Shown piece by piece: positions 1-9,444 of a stretch of DNA of 64,000 nt. The notes under the pieces are model-generated. The model saw only the letters and a program-made list of their open reading frames with translations. It searched no databases and was not told the DNA's origin. This DNA comes from Alkalinema pantanalense. Lineage in GTDB: Bacteria > Cyanobacteriota > Cyanobacteriia > Leptolyngbyales > Leptolyngbyaceae. The translations under genes were made by a program, and so were the position numbers. The stretch lies in assembly GCF_050753345.1 (NCBI RefSeq), contig NZ_JBLZFX010000011.1, positions 33,516 through 97,515 of the forward strand, written 5' to 3'. Position 1 is the stretch's first letter, and every line of letters begins with the position of its first letter.

Positions 1-17
1 ATTCAGCAACAAACCAC

Positions 18-326
18 ATGACGATCGAACAGTGGTTAGAGCGCCTACGCAGTAGTGATCGAGCCTTTTATAACATGATGGCGATGGAAGTTTGGTCGAT
101 CGCGAAGAGCATGGATACCCTAATTCCGGGGTTTTGGCATCGCTTCATGGTCAATCGTCGGGAGGCGATGCAGAAGTTTTTAGCTGAGAAACGCACCCAT
201 GGAACGGAGTCACTCCACTCACAGGATGATTCGACAAGGGAACCCGCAGAGCCGATAGTAGGTGCAGATTCGGTCATCAATCGAGAACCAGAGTTTGACT
301 CAGAGTTTGACTGGGATACGGACTAA
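18..326 (+). CDS. hypothetical protein, possibly 5'-partial
   Basis: An ATG opens a 102-residue ORF, but the same frame stays open to the window edge, so the true start may lie upstream. The first 55 residues look folded and basic with many aromatics (W6, F17, W26, W40, F43). The last 40 are acidic and low in complexity, ending in repeated E/F/D residues. I do not recognise the family. There is no signal peptide or membrane segment. Confidence 0.5.
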   Translation: MTIEQWLERLRSSDRAFYNMMAMEVWSIAKSMDTLIPGFWHRFMVNRREAMQKFLAEKRTHGTESLHSQDDSTREPAEPIVGADSVINREPEFDSEFDWDTD

Positions 327-755
327 AATTTCTGGATCTGATTCTCAAGACGGGAGAAGTATGCCACTTGACCTTTCTGGATCTTGGCAGCTTGACCTTG
401 GCAGCTTGCATTAATGATTACCTGACCAGAGAGCTTAGGGATTTGCAAAGAAATAATATCCCCTCTTCATTCCCCTACCCTCCTACCCTTTTACGCTCCT
501 ACCCCTACCCAATTGGGATTTTATTTATGCGCTGTTCCCTTCGTCTCGACGGAAGACCCAAACGGGTTCGTGCACAAGGAAATTCTTTACCGAAAGTAAT
601 GTGATTTTCTAAACTTGTAGTTTACGGACTTAAGTAGTTTGATCAAGTAACTAGTAATAGGTTCTACCCGTTCTCTAGCGTCAATGGTTTTTGGATGCGG
701 TTGGAGAGTCCGCTGCATTTAACCGACTCAACGCCCATAAAGGAATTACATAGAT
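327..755. other. intergenic region without a supported gene
   Basis: It holds a short tandem duplication (CTTGGCAGCTTG, about 385-410) and a pyrimidine-rich run of CCCTACC-like units at about 470-512, a common kind of cyanobacterial spacer repeat. A 78-codon frame at 368-604 has low-complexity composition and no ribosome binding site, so I did not call it. Confidence 0.5.
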
Positions 756-2519
756 TTGGAATTTCTTCTGTGCATAACCATTGATGTCTTTGAGAGAGAT
801 TGCATGGAGCCACTGATTCTCCTTCACCCCAGCCTTAGCCCTATGAAAGCAACTAGCCTCTCTGTTTGGAAGCGGCTCAAAAAACGTGAAATCACCGTGG
901 ATGAGGCGCTTGAGCTACTAATCGATCGCGACGGAAATGTCATTTTTGAACTGCTCGATGGGGAAGTGAGCGATCGCTTCATGCGACAGTTCACCGATCG
1001 TCGATCTCTCCCGACAGCAATTCCGCTGTTGCTGTGGCGTAATTGTTACTATCTTGGGTGTCCCAAGGCACTATCCCCAGAAGAGTTAAAGGCGATAGGG
1101 GAACGAACGCTGACGGAAATTAAAATCGTTCCCATTTCCGAAAAAAGCTATCGCACTTGGTACCATCTCGCCAATTTGTCCCGTAGTACAATTAGTGCGG
1201 ATCCGTTGGTTAATCCTTTGACAGGGGAACGGGAACAGGAAGACATTGGCCAAATCACCGAGCTACACCTTTCCCGTGCCGAAGACCAAATTGGCCGGAT
1301 TAAAACCATTATTTCCGGTGCTTTGCGCAACCGAGCCAGTGATATTCACCTAGAACCGACCGCAGAAGGGCTGCGGGTACGCTACCGGATTGACGGGATT
1401 CTGCGGGACATCACAACCCTCCCCCCGGAAATTAGTCGGCGGGCGATCGTGGCCTTGAAAGTTATGTCCAGTATGGATATTGCCGAAAGTCGGCGGCCCC
1501 AGGATGCCCGGATTGGGGAAAGCTATGCCTCCGGTGAGCAAAATGAAATGGGCTTGGATATGCGGGTTAGTACCTTGCCCTGTGTAGGCGGAGAAAAAGC
1601 GGTCATTCGTTTGTTGCCCCGCGAAAACCCCTTTTCCGGTATGGATGAACTAGGGTTTACGCCCCATACCTTGGAAATCTACCAATCTTGGCTCAAACAA
1701 CCCCAAGGCATGGTTATCTTCACAGGGCCAACAGGATCCGGTAAAACTAGTACTCTCTACACCAGCTTGCAGACGATCGCGACAGAATATGTCAACGTCG
1801 TCACCGTTGAGGATCCAGTTGAATACGTCCTGCCCCGGATTACGCAAACCCAAGTCCATGAAGCAGCAGGCATGACCTTTGCAGCGGGGTTACGATCGAT
1901 TCTGCGGCAGGATCCAGACATCATCATGGTGGGAGAAATTCGCGATCATGAAACCGCAGAAACGGCTGTCCGAGCAGCTTTGACCGGACACCTTGTACTG
2001 ACAACTCTGCACACCAACGATGCCATTAGTGCCATTCCCCGGTTGAAAGATATCGGCCCAGATCCCGGATTACTCAGCGATGCGCTCTTAGGTGTTGTCG
2101 CCCAACGTCTAGTGCGCAAGGTCTGTCCCCACTGCGCCGAGCCCTACAGTCCCACTGAGAAGGAACTCACGATTCTGGGGATGACCCGTGAAGAAGCCCA
2201 AGCCCATACTTGGATGAAGGGCAAAGGCTGTGCCCGCTGTTTCAACTCTGGCCATTTAGGGCGAGAAGCCATTATCGAATTGCTAAATATTGATGATGCA
2301 ATCCGACAAATCATCTATGAAGGCACCATGACCCAACTCCATGGATATTTAGCCGAGAGTAACTTTGAGTCGTTTCGGATGGCAGCGATCGCCAAGGTTA
2401 ACGCAGGGGTAACGACGGTGGATGAGATCCTACGGGTGTTGCCCCACAGTGCCTTAGCCCGTCGCAAAACCGCCCGCCCCCATACCCATATGAAAGTAAT
2501 TAACCCACAGGCAATCTAA
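756..2519 (+). CDS. GspE/PulE/PilB-family secretion or pilus ATPase
   Basis: This is an AAA-like ATPase of the type II secretion / type IV pilus assembly class, a cytoplasmic hexamer that would power pseudopilin or pilin polymerisation. Numbering from TTG 756, Walker A GPTGSGKT is at about 324-331. It is followed by an Asp box (TVEDPVEY), a Walker B region with GEIRDHETAE, and a His box (TTLHTND). A CxxC...CxxC zinc site (CPHC near 457, CARC near 491) marks the GspE/PilB branch rather than PilT. The start is uncertain: TTG 756 has AAGGA 11 bases upstream, while ATG 804 and ATG 843 are alternatives and would drop an unconvincing N-terminus. At 587 residues it is shorter than typical cyanobacterial PilB, so it is probably a paralog with a reduced N-terminal domain. 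No pilin or platform gene is adjacent. Confidence 0.85.
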   Translation: MEFLLCITIDVFERDCMEPLILLHPSLSPMKATSLSVWKRLKKREITVDEALELLIDRDGNVIFELLDGEVSDRFMRQFTDRRSLPTAIPLLLWRNCYYLGCPKALSPEELKAIGERTLTEIKIVPISEKSYRTWYHLANLSRSTISADPLVNPLTGEREQEDIGQITELHLSRAEDQIGRIKTIISGALRNRASDIHLEPTAEGLRVRYRIDGILRDITTLPPEISRRAIVALKVMSSMDIAESRRPQDARIGESYASGEQNEMGLDMRVSTLPCVGGEKAVIRLLPRENPFSGMDELGFTPHTLEIYQSWLKQPQGMVIFTGPTGSGKTSTLYTSLQTIATEYVNVVTVEDPVEYVLPRITQTQVHEAAGMTFAAGLRSILRQDPDIIMVGEIRDHETAETAVRAALTGHLVLTTLHTNDAISAIPRLKDIGPDPGLLSDALLGVVAQRLVRKVCPHCAEPYSPTEKELTILGMTREEAQAHTWMKGKGCARCFNSGHLGREAIIELLNIDDAIRQIIYEGTMTQLHGYLAESNFESFRMAAIAKVNAGVTTVDEILRVLPHSALARRKTARPHTHMKVINPQAI

Positions 2520-2630
2520 ACAAGCTTGATCAACAGTCACTCTAGGCGGGCCATCATTCTAGGCAGGCCAGAGCCATCAGGTCTATAGAGGTAGGGACGC
2601 TATATAGGAAATCTGATTCAGATGAACAAA

Positions 2631-2739
2631 CTAGTGGTCTGTCAATTTTGATTTTGTGCGTTAGTGATCTCCAGAATCCTTATGGAATAGTCGATTTGGA
2701 ATAATGTCACTCACAATTTTAAGCTTGACGCTCCACTAG
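2631..2739 (+). mobile_element. MITE-like element, copy 1
   Basis: A 109-bp element begins CTAGTGGTCTGTCAA and ends TTGACGCTCCACTAG. The ends form imperfect terminal inverted repeats of about 15 bp. The same element lies at 14584-14692 in the opposite orientation and differs at one position (GACGCT here, GACTCT there). Both copies start cTA and end TAg, which fits TA target duplication at CTAG, the habit of IS630/Tc1-mariner elements. It has no coding capacity. No parent transposase with these ends was found in the window. Confidence 0.8.
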
Positions 2740-2819
2740 ATTGATGCTGGAGGGGGAAATCGGGGTTAAGCAGCATGGTAGGCTAGCGGAAACTTTTTGC
2801 AAAGCTTGAGCTAATCAGC

Positions 2820-3167
2820 ATGTTTCAACCCACCCTACCCAGCATCAGCGTTGTAGACTTGGCCCAAAAATTAACAGATGCGCCGCAGACCTTTCAATTG
2901 GTCGATGTCCGTGAACCAGAAGAATTGGCGATCGCACAACTACCCGGTAGCATTAGCTTGCCTCTCAGCCAGTATGAACTGTGGTCGCAGGATATTCACA
3001 CCCGTCTAAATGCAGATCAGGAAATTGTAGTGTTGTGCCACCATGGGATGCGATCGGCCCAAATGTGCCAATGGCTCCTAGGGCAAGGCTTTACCCAGGT
3101 CAAAAATATTACCGGAGGGATTGATGCCTATTCTACCTACGTTGATACGGGGGTACCTCGTTATTAG
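2820..3167 (+). CDS. rhodanese-like domain protein
   Basis: A single-domain rhodanese of 115 residues. The family carries sulfur as a persulfide on an active-site cysteine. That residue is visible as Cys73 in the loop CHHGMRS, preceded by the conserved VDVREPEE (near 28-35) and a LPGSISLP segment. There is no signal peptide, so it is cytoplasmic. It stands alone between the MITE and hrcA, so its sulfur acceptor cannot be inferred. ATG 2820 is the only sensible start. Confidence 0.9.
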   Translation: MFQPTLPSISVVDLAQKLTDAPQTFQLVDVREPEELAIAQLPGSISLPLSQYELWSQDIHTRLNADQEIVVLCHHGMRSAQMCQWLLGQGFTQVKNITGGIDAYSTYVDTGVPRY

Positions 3168-3628
3168 GTGGGTAAGGCTTGGGTCAAGACTGCTCGCCAC
3201 AAGCCACGACAGAAAAATAGATCTGCTATCTTAAGGTCACAGAGTGCAACCATTGCCGACACTTAGCAGCTTCTTCCAGAAGCCTGTTGAGTGGGTCGGG
3301 CGATCGTCTTCGATCGTGACACCAAGGCCCCCAAAGCTTGCATCCCATCCAATTTTGTTCAAAATCTGCTAAAACCCCAAAATCTGCTTAAAAATAGTAT
3401 TTTCTCAGACCACTTCTTCTGGATCAAACTTTTTGGTCAAATCATTTTTACACAGTTCTTTTCGTTAGGCTGTTTCGTTGGACTTCGTTTAGCGAACTTG
3501 TGAAGTCTCTATTGCAAAGTCTCTACTAGGCAACTATCAACCCCGTCCCATTGCCTGATTTCTACTTACCCTGATTTCTATTTCCCCTGATTGCTACGCC
3601 CTTAGTTCCCTTTCCCAGTTCCTTCAAA
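3168..3628. other. intergenic region upstream of hrcA
   Basis: No supported gene. A 70-codon GTG frame at 3291-3503 is AT-rich and without recognisable features. Just before hrcA are three near-repeats of CTGATTTCTA/CCCTGATT (about 3555-3595). I saw no CIRCE element here. Confidence 0.4.
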
Positions 3629-4717
3629 ATGTCTATTCAAATCACCCTTAACAATCGCCAACAGCAAGTGCTTTGGGCGACCGTCCGCCACTATGTCGCT
3701 ACCGCAGAACCTGTGGGCTCGGAAGTGCTGGTTAAGGAATATAACATGAGTGTCAGTTCGGCGACGATTCGTAACGCCATGGGCTTTTTAGAAAAAGCGG
3801 GACTGTTGTATCAACCCCATCCTTCGGCAGGACGCATTCCCTCGGATTCGGGCTACCGTCTTTATGTGGATCAGCTCATGCAGCCGATGCCACAGATGTC
3901 CCCTCAAGTGGAACGGTTGTTAGCCGATCGCTTGCAATCCAGTAGCTGGAGTGCAGAGGCAGTCCTGAAAGGTGCAGCGCAAATTCTGGCGACCCTGAGT
4001 GGTTACATCACGTTGATCACCACCCCTCTGACCCACAGTTTGGAACTGCGCCATCTACAACTCGTGCAGATAGATCCTACGCGGGTAATGCTCATTATTG
4101 TGACGGATACCTATGAAACTCAGTCCGTCCTCATGCCGTTACCGGCGTTAGATGAGCTTGAAGATGCCGCACTACTCGAGCAGGAATTGCAGATTCTGTC
4201 CAACTTTTTAAACGATCGCCTACGGGGCAAAACCTTGGTGGATGTACAAGCAGTGGATTGGCGGGAATTGGGGCAAGAATTTGAGCGGTATGGCAGTTTG
4301 CTGACGGCGATCGCGCAAGAAGTTGATCAACGGCTGGCTCAGGTTTCTGCACCCACCCAAATCTTGATTAGTGGCTTAGCGGATGTTTTACGGCAACCCG
4401 AGTTTTCGGAATTGCAACAACTACAAACCATTCTGCAATTGCTGGAAGAAGGCCAGCAGCAGCTTGTCCCCCTAATTTTCGATCGACCCCAAAGCGGAGA
4501 TTTACAAACCCAACGAGATCGTCGCGTTACCGTGCGCATTGGAGCCGAAAATCCCCTGGAACCCATCCGTTCCTGCACACTAATTTCCTCGACCTATCAT
4601 CGAGGCAATGTTCCCGTTGGCAGCATTGGGGTGCTAGGGCCAACCCGCATGGACTACGACAGCGCGATCGCCCTCGTAGAAGCAACCGCAGATTATTTGT
4701 CAGAACGGCTCAGTTAG
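3629..4717 (+). CDS. hrcA: heat-inducible transcription repressor HrcA
   Basis: HrcA represses groESL and other chaperone operons by binding the CIRCE inverted repeat. The 362-residue length is normal. The N-terminal winged helix is clear: RQQQVLWATVRHYVATAEPVG, then the recognition helix SVSSATIRNAM, then the family signature LEKAGLLYQPHPSAGRIPSD (near 55-74). The remainder matches the GAF-like dimerisation domain and ends with a GPTRMDYDSAI segment. It is monocistronic here and converges on the sucD-like gene with a 4-base overlap. No full CIRCE site was found in the window, so its targets lie elsewhere. Confidence 0.96.
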   Translation: MSIQITLNNRQQQVLWATVRHYVATAEPVGSEVLVKEYNMSVSSATIRNAMGFLEKAGLLYQPHPSAGRIPSDSGYRLYVDQLMQPMPQMSPQVERLLADRLQSSSWSAEAVLKGAAQILATLSGYITLITTPLTHSLELRHLQLVQIDPTRVMLIIVTDTYETQSVLMPLPALDELEDAALLEQELQILSNFLNDRLRGKTLVDVQAVDWRELGQEFERYGSLLTAIAQEVDQRLAQVSAPTQILISGLADVLRQPEFSELQQLQTILQLLEEGQQQLVPLIFDRPQSGDLQTQRDRRVTVRIGAENPLEPIRSCTLISSTYHRGNVPVGSIGVLGPTRMDYDSAIALVEATADYLSERLS

Positions 4718-5628
4718 GATGCTTGCAGGTTAGACGGCGATCGCTTTAATAGTTTGCGCACGAGATCAGGAATCTGCGAGGGCCGTTCGGCGACAGGCAC
4801 CCCTGCCCGCTTAAAAGCAGCCACCTTGCTTTCGGCTGTACCAATATCTGGGCCAAAGTCCAACGTTTTTGATTCAATAATGGCCCCTGCATGGCCGATA
4901 CGACGATTGCGGGGGGCAGTGTGGCCTGCAATGTAGGCAATCACTGGCTTATCGATCGCCTCAGAAATGTAGTGGGCCGCCCGTTCTTCACTATCGCCGC
5001 CAATTTCTCCCACTAACACAATGACTTCTGTTTGATCATCCTCTTCCAAAATTTGTAGCCATTGGGGAAAGGTTGAGCCCACGATCGCATCACAGCCAAT
5101 ACTGACACCGATCGATTGACCAATACCTGCCCGCGTCAACGTTCGGGCAATTTCATAGGTCAAGGGGCCATTGCGAGTAATCAAACCCACATTTCCCGGC
5201 ATGTAGAAATCAGGGGGATGGATCCCTAGCAAAATTTGTCCCGGCACAATGACACCAGGGCCATTCGGCCCCACAACCAATGTTTCCGTCGCCTCTGCCT
5301 GCCGAACTAAATGCACCATATCGAGGGGCGGAATCCCTTGGCTAATCAAAATAATTTGCCGGATTCCAGCCCGAATAGCCTCTAATGCTGCATCTAGAGC
5401 AGCATAGGGATGGGTGCAAATTACCGTAGTGGAAATCCCCCGCGAAATCGCCGGAATCTGCTCCACCATGTCATAGATGGGAATGCCTGCAACTGTATCT
5501 CCCCCATCGCCCGGACTCACTCCCGCCACAATATGGGTGCCGTAAGCTTTCATTAAAGGCGCATAGGTCATCCCTAAGGGCTCGGCAATTCCCTGAATAA
5601 TGACTTGACTAGTTGGAGCAAAAATCAT
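4714..5628 (-). CDS. sucD: succinate-CoA ligase alpha-like subunit, divergent
   Basis: The alpha subunit binds CoA and carries the phosphohistidine of ADP-forming succinyl-CoA synthetase. At 304 residues the length is normal. The active-site histidine is in GHAGAI at position 246, the same number as in E. coli SucD. Other family motifs are altered: PNGPGVI for PNCPGI, TRNGPLTYE for SRSGTLTYE, and CDAIVGSTF for GDPIPGSNF. Glu of GEIGG is kept. The function is therefore probably an acyl-CoA ligase, with succinate as the likely but unproven substrate. The beta-like partner lies upstream on the same strand but 711 bp away, an unusually large gap for this pair. Confidence 0.8.
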   Translation of the reverse strand: MIFAPTSQVIIQGIAEPLGMTYAPLMKAYGTHIVAGVSPGDGGDTVAGIPIYDMVEQIPAISRGISTTVICTHPYAALDAALEAIRAGIRQIILISQGIPPLDMVHLVRQAEATETLVVGPNGPGVIVPGQILLGIHPPDFYMPGNVGLITRNGPLTYEIARTLTRAGIGQSIGVSIGCDAIVGSTFPQWLQILEEDDQTEVIVLVGEIGGDSEERAAHYISEAIDKPVIAYIAGHTAPRNRRIGHAGAIIESKTLDFGPDIGTAESKVAAFKRAGVPVAERPSQIPDLVRKLLKRSPSNLQAS

Positions 5629-6339
5629 AAGGTGTCGAACTAACTGAATGGCTCACGACGGAGCTGAGTGTCACAGAACCCAAAGACTTACAGAACTCAA
5701 AGACTTGCTATCAATAAACAATCAACTAATCATTAAATTTGTTAATGATTAAACTTTTGATGGCTGAACCATGTAAACAAACTCATCAGGAAACCTTCGT
5801 TTCAAGATTTTTCAAGGAAAGATTAAGAGCTAACTAAGGAACAACTGAGTAAAAACTGAGTTAACAGGATGACTCAGCAACAAGCTTGCAAATAGCCTCA
5901 TTGGATGAACACACAAACTAGGAACAGACTCATAACCAACCGGGAAAAGTTCAGGAATAGGTTCGCAATTAGCTCATAACAATTTTCAAACAGAGAGTTT
6001 TTGCAAAACCGGGGTTTCAGAGGAAATAACTTTGCTTAACTAGTAGAGGTTAGAAGTCTGTGCTATGGACTATAAAACGGTTCTCTCTAAACTCGCAAGA
6101 TGTCCATCATTTAAGACTTTTTATGACATACAGGAAGAATACTAATACTTCTGTCCTACATGTCAAAACCTGTTTAGCCTCATAGTTGCGCTATTTCCTA
6201 TAGGATAACGATTTCATCCGAGGGCTGTTGATAGATGGATGACATTAATTAAGTTGCCCTTATGTTTGGAGCTAGGCCACGAAAGAGAAAGAATTTCCGT
6301 GAAATTACGGAAGTGACGAAGATTAAGTAACGGTTAAAA
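5629..6339. other. long AT-rich spacer between sucC-like and sucD-like genes
   Basis: There is no ORF of credible length on either strand. A perfect palindrome with 10-bp arms, TAATCATTAA-n5-TTAATGATTA, lies at 5727-5751, about 100 bases upstream of the sucD-like start. It could be an operator or a weak AT hairpin. The rest is low in GC, with several ACTCA/GACTCA-like short repeats between 5780 and 5960. Confidence 0.5.
5727..5751. repeat. 10-bp perfect inverted repeat upstream of sucD-like gene
   Basis: The arms TAATCATTAA and TTAATGATTA are separated by five bases. There is no T-run on the minus strand, so it is not a classical terminator. Its place in the 5' region of the sucD-like gene makes a regulator-binding site possible. 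That is inference only. Confidence 0.4.
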
Positions 6340-7533
6340 CTAGCTTTTGTTTCGTTTAACTCGACTCATCAGTTCTTTAATGGATTCATCCAAATCTTCT
6401 AGGAGGACGATCGAAGTTCCGTCCAGGGTTTGCTGAGCCGCTTCGTAGTCGTTGCCGACAATCCGCACAATAATTTGGGGGGTAAAGACTACACGACTGA
6501 CGATCGATTCTTCCTGTCCACGGGCGTAGGTACGCATGTTACGGGTGTGAGTCTGCAAAAACTTCACTAAGGTCTGGGCAATGTCCTGACAAGACACAAT
6601 TCCACCCACCAAGTTGATCAGAATAACTTTGAGTTGGGATTGTTGTCCCATACGTTCCAAACCTTGCTCCAACCGCTGGCAGAGCGTGTTTGGCACCCAT
6701 TGGTGGTGGGTTTCGCTACCAATATTGAGAAAACATAGCGGTTTACCACCCATTTGGTAAACCAAATCTAAGGTTGCCATCGTGAGGCCCGCACCGTTGC
6801 AAATGAGACCGATCGCGCCATCGGTTTCCATGGTCATTTGCAATTCCGGCTGCCGATCGAGGGGATTGACGATCGGAGATTCGCTGAGATTTGCCAGATC
6901 AGGATGGCGTCCCAAGGATCCATCGTTGACTGTAATCTTGCCATCTAGCGCCATGATTTGACCTTTGCTATCAACGGCTAGGGGATTAATTTCAATCAGA
7001 TCTAAATCTTTGTCGTCGAGCAGCCAATACATTTTTTCAATAACTTGGCTGACGGCGTTCATCAAATCACCCTGCAAGCCCATCTTGAGTGCCAACTGGC
7101 GGGCATAGAAGGGGGAAAAATCACCATCTACTACAACCTGTTGCATTTGATCGATCGCGGATTGGACTTCCATGCCCCCTTTGCAAGAACCGAGGAGAAC
7201 GGGGCGACGAATCGATCGATTTAATGTAACTGCTAAATAAAACTCCTGAACCGCATCAAATTTAGCTTCTGCTAACAACGCTTTGGGATATTCCCCCATA
7301 ATGGGCAAATTAAAAATGGTTTGAGCGGCTGCAACGGCGTCAATCGTGTTTTCAACGAAGCGGACTCCCCCCATGCGCCCCCGGCCTCCAATGTAAACCT
7401 GGGACTTTAAAACCACGGGATAGGGAATGGTGAGATTTCTCAGATCCTTGGGCCGATCGATCCGTTGGGAAGGCAAGACCGGAATACCCACTGTCCGGAA
7501 TAGTTCTTTGGCTTGATATTCGAGCAGATCCAT
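6340..7533 (-). CDS. sucC: succinate-CoA ligase beta-like subunit, divergent
   Basis: The ATP-grasp beta subunit would supply nucleotide binding and, with the alpha-like subunit, make an ADP-forming acyl-CoA synthetase. I chose ATG 7533, giving the family-typical start MDLLEYQAKELF and 397 residues; a longer frame to 7560 only adds a basic tail. The ATP-grasp features VLKSQVYIGGRGRMGGV and DLDLIEINPLAV (metal-binding region) are visible. The C-terminal flavodoxin-like part has GLICNGAGLTMATLD and a divergent NLVGGIVSCQDIA instead of the usual GGI(M/T)RCD. It reads in the same direction as the alpha-like gene but is separated from it by a long spacer, so the two may have separate promoters. 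Confidence 0.82.
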   Translation of the reverse strand: MDLLEYQAKELFRTVGIPVLPSQRIDRPKDLRNLTIPYPVVLKSQVYIGGRGRMGGVRFVENTIDAVAAAQTIFNLPIMGEYPKALLAEAKFDAVQEFYLAVTLNRSIRRPVLLGSCKGGMEVQSAIDQMQQVVVDGDFSPFYARQLALKMGLQGDLMNAVSQVIEKMYWLLDDKDLDLIEINPLAVDSKGQIMALDGKITVNDGSLGRHPDLANLSESPIVNPLDRQPELQMTMETDGAIGLICNGAGLTMATLDLVYQMGGKPLCFLNIGSETHHQWVPNTLCQRLEQGLERMGQQSQLKVILINLVGGIVSCQDIAQTLVKFLQTHTRNMRTYARGQEESIVSRVVFTPQIIVRIVGNDYEAAQQTLDGTSIVLLEDLDESIKELMSRVKRNKS

Positions 7534-7847
7534 AGTTCGCTTGCGTCTCTTGGGTGGCATATCCTGGCTTCCAACTCCTTAAAAATATACTTTTGCGGCA
7601 ATCTTTTGCGGCAATTAGATCTATTAATCCATGGCTAGCAAGAGAACCCTAGGAGTTTATTGCTGCAATTCTGTCTACGCACGCTTATCCTAGCGAGGCT
7701 ACCCCCATCATCTCTATATGCTGCTTGACATCGTTATTGTTCCAATGACGGTAGTTCAATGTTGGTTCGAGCAAGTTGTGTTGAATGGAACGTGCGATCG
7801 TCTGACTTGAGATTAATTGTTTTTAATTACTTTTATAGGAGTTACTT
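7534..7847. other. divergent promoter region
   Basis: This 314-bp region lies between the divergent sucC-like and esterase genes. No ORF or hairpin stands out. AGGAG at 7837-7841 is the ribosome binding site of the downstream esterase gene. Confidence 0.4.
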
Positions 7848-8483
7848 ATGATGTACGTCTATCTTCATGGCTTTGCTTCTACTCCACGATCGTGGAAAGC
7901 TCAATTGGCCAAATCTCGATGGCAAAAACATCACCAGAGATTAATTACACCGGATCTGAATCAAGGCGATTTTTCCCACTTAACCCTCAGTCGCCAAATT
8001 CAACAGGTTCAAACGTTGATTACCAATGCATCGGAGGTTACGCTGATTGGCTCTAGCTTTGGAGGATTGACAGCAGCCTGGCTAGGGGAACGGTTCCCGA
8101 ATGTGCAAAAGCTGGTCTTACTGGCTCCCGCATTTTACTTTTTAGACAATTGGTTGCCAACGATCGACCCATCAGCCCTACAAACTTGGCAAGCGGGAGA
8201 GCCGATGATGGTTTATCACTATGGCGAAGGCAAAAAAATGCCCCTTCACTACCCATTCATCCAGGATTTAGAACAGTACTCTGAATCACATTTGCAAAGA
8301 TCCCTACCGACTCTGATTATTCATGGTCAAGGGGATCAAATCATTCCGATTCAATCTAGTTATCAATATTCCCAAAATCGTCCCTGGGTCACTGTAGAAA
8401 CCGTAGATGACGACCATGCTCTTACGCAGATTCCAGAAGCTATCTGGCGAAAGATTGAGCAATTTTGCGGTTTACAACCCTAA
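7848..8483 (+). CDS. YqiA/YcfP-type alpha/beta-hydrolase esterase
   Basis: A small alpha/beta hydrolase of 211 residues. It has the N-terminal strand YVYLHGFASTPRSWKA, a nucleophile elbow GSSFGG with Ser70, a late Asp in IIHGQGDQIIP and a late His in DDDHALTQ, giving a complete Ser-Asp-His triad. The family includes E. coli YqiA, a short-chain acyl-CoA/ester hydrolase. The natural substrate here is unknown. ATG 7848 is preceded by AGGAG at a proper distance; a second ATG follows immediately. There is no signal peptide. Confidence 0.85.
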   Translation: MMYVYLHGFASTPRSWKAQLAKSRWQKHHQRLITPDLNQGDFSHLTLSRQIQQVQTLITNASEVTLIGSSFGGLTAAWLGERFPNVQKLVLLAPAFYFLDNWLPTIDPSALQTWQAGEPMMVYHYGEGKKMPLHYPFIQDLEQYSESHLQRSLPTLIIHGQGDQIIPIQSSYQYSQNRPWVTVETVDDDHALTQIPEAIWRKIEQFCGLQP

Positions 8484-8632
8484 CATTCAAAAAATGACTA
8501 ACTCCATTGGTTTTGAGGACGATTGGGGACGAAAGTTGAGTTTGATTTGATTTCCCTATCTCCTGGTGAAAACGGATGGCAAGAAATCCAGGAGAGGCAG
8601 TATCATGAACGAGTCGTGGTTGAGAGGACAAA

Positions 8633-9067
8633 ATGTTAAGTATGGAAACAGAATTGCAACAAGGCGAGTCTACGGCACAATCGGAAGCGACCATCAGCCT
8701 GGAAGAAGCTGGAACCCTAGCTCAACTATCTAGTACGAACGAGACTAGCGAACAGGTAAAAGAAGTACTGAACGCTGCCTACGAGATTCTGTCTAATCTG
8801 CCGGAGCGTTTGGGTGAGTTCTTCACTGAGTACAAACAGTTGATGGTCACCCTGGGATTGATTTTTGGGTCGATCGTAGCCGTCAAACTAACCCTCGCTT
8901 TGTTGGCTGCATTGAATGAAATTCCGTTGGTAGAACCTGTGTTGGAGTTGATTGGTTTGGGCTACTCAACTTGGTTCGTTATTCGCTTTATGTTGAAGGC
9001 TGAGAAGCGCCAAGAGTTCTACGCAAAGTTTAACGATACGAAGGATCAAGTATTGGGTTCTAAGTAA
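8633..9067 (+). CDS. CAAD-domain thylakoid protein, CurT/CURT1-like
   Basis: This 144-residue protein has an acidic, Ser/Glu-rich N-terminus of about 50 residues, then an amphipathic helix (PERLGEFFTEYKQ) and two transmembrane segments (about 72-92 and 97-117). It ends in a short basic/acidic amphipathic helix. That is the layout of the cyanobacterial aminoacyl-tRNA-synthetase-appended (CAAD) domain as a stand-alone protein. Stand-alone CAAD proteins in cyanobacteria correspond to CurT, which bends thylakoid membranes. Assignment as CurT itself is inference. ATG 8633 and ATG 8642 are both possible. An intrinsic terminator follows at 9211. Confidence 0.85.
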   Translation: MLSMETELQQGESTAQSEATISLEEAGTLAQLSSTNETSEQVKEVLNAAYEILSNLPERLGEFFTEYKQLMVTLGLIFGSIVAVKLTLALLAALNEIPLVEPVLELIGLGYSTWFVIRFMLKAEKRQEFYAKFNDTKDQVLGSK

Positions 9068-9210
9068 TTGTCCTGTGATTGAACGTCGAACGATCGACAA
9101 GTAGGGCAAAGAGGGTTGAAGCTGTTTTATAGAGCCAGTCTTATAGAGCCAGTGAATGCCTAAAAGTTGATGCAACTTTGAAATCAGCACGATCGTCATC
9201 GATTGTCTAA

Positions 9211-9247
9211 GTAGCTTCGGGGTCACAAACTCCGAAGCTGCTTTTTT
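9211..9247 (+). terminator. intrinsic terminator after the CAAD gene
   Basis: The stem AGCTTCGG...CCGAAGCT with a short loop is followed by a run of seven T at 9242-9248. It lies about 150 bases beyond the CAAD stop codon and is oriented for that transcript. Confidence 0.85.
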
Positions 9248-9444
9248 TAGCAATCAAGCTATTAGAAATCAAGCTCATAGTCGTAGCCAGTTTATTCTGA
9301 CTGACTAGTACAATCGCATTGTTACCTTCAGATAGATTTTATTGAAAGTAGAATTTTATTGATCTTATCGATCGAAAAACTGACAAGGTTCTTCCAATAG
9401 CGTAGAATTGAAAGGTTGTCTAAAACAGCAAGACTCGTAGCCCT

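Noticed and set aside
368..604. 78-codon ORF in the first intergenic region
   Set aside because: Low-complexity Pro/Tyr/Arg translation of a pyrimidine-rich repeat, no ribosome binding site.
3291..3503. 70-codon GTG ORF before hrcA
   Set aside because: AT-rich, no ribosome binding site and no recognisable motif.
7755..7775. GGTTCGAGCAAG, resembling a tRNA T-arm
   Set aside because: No complementary stem or acceptor/anticodon structure around it.
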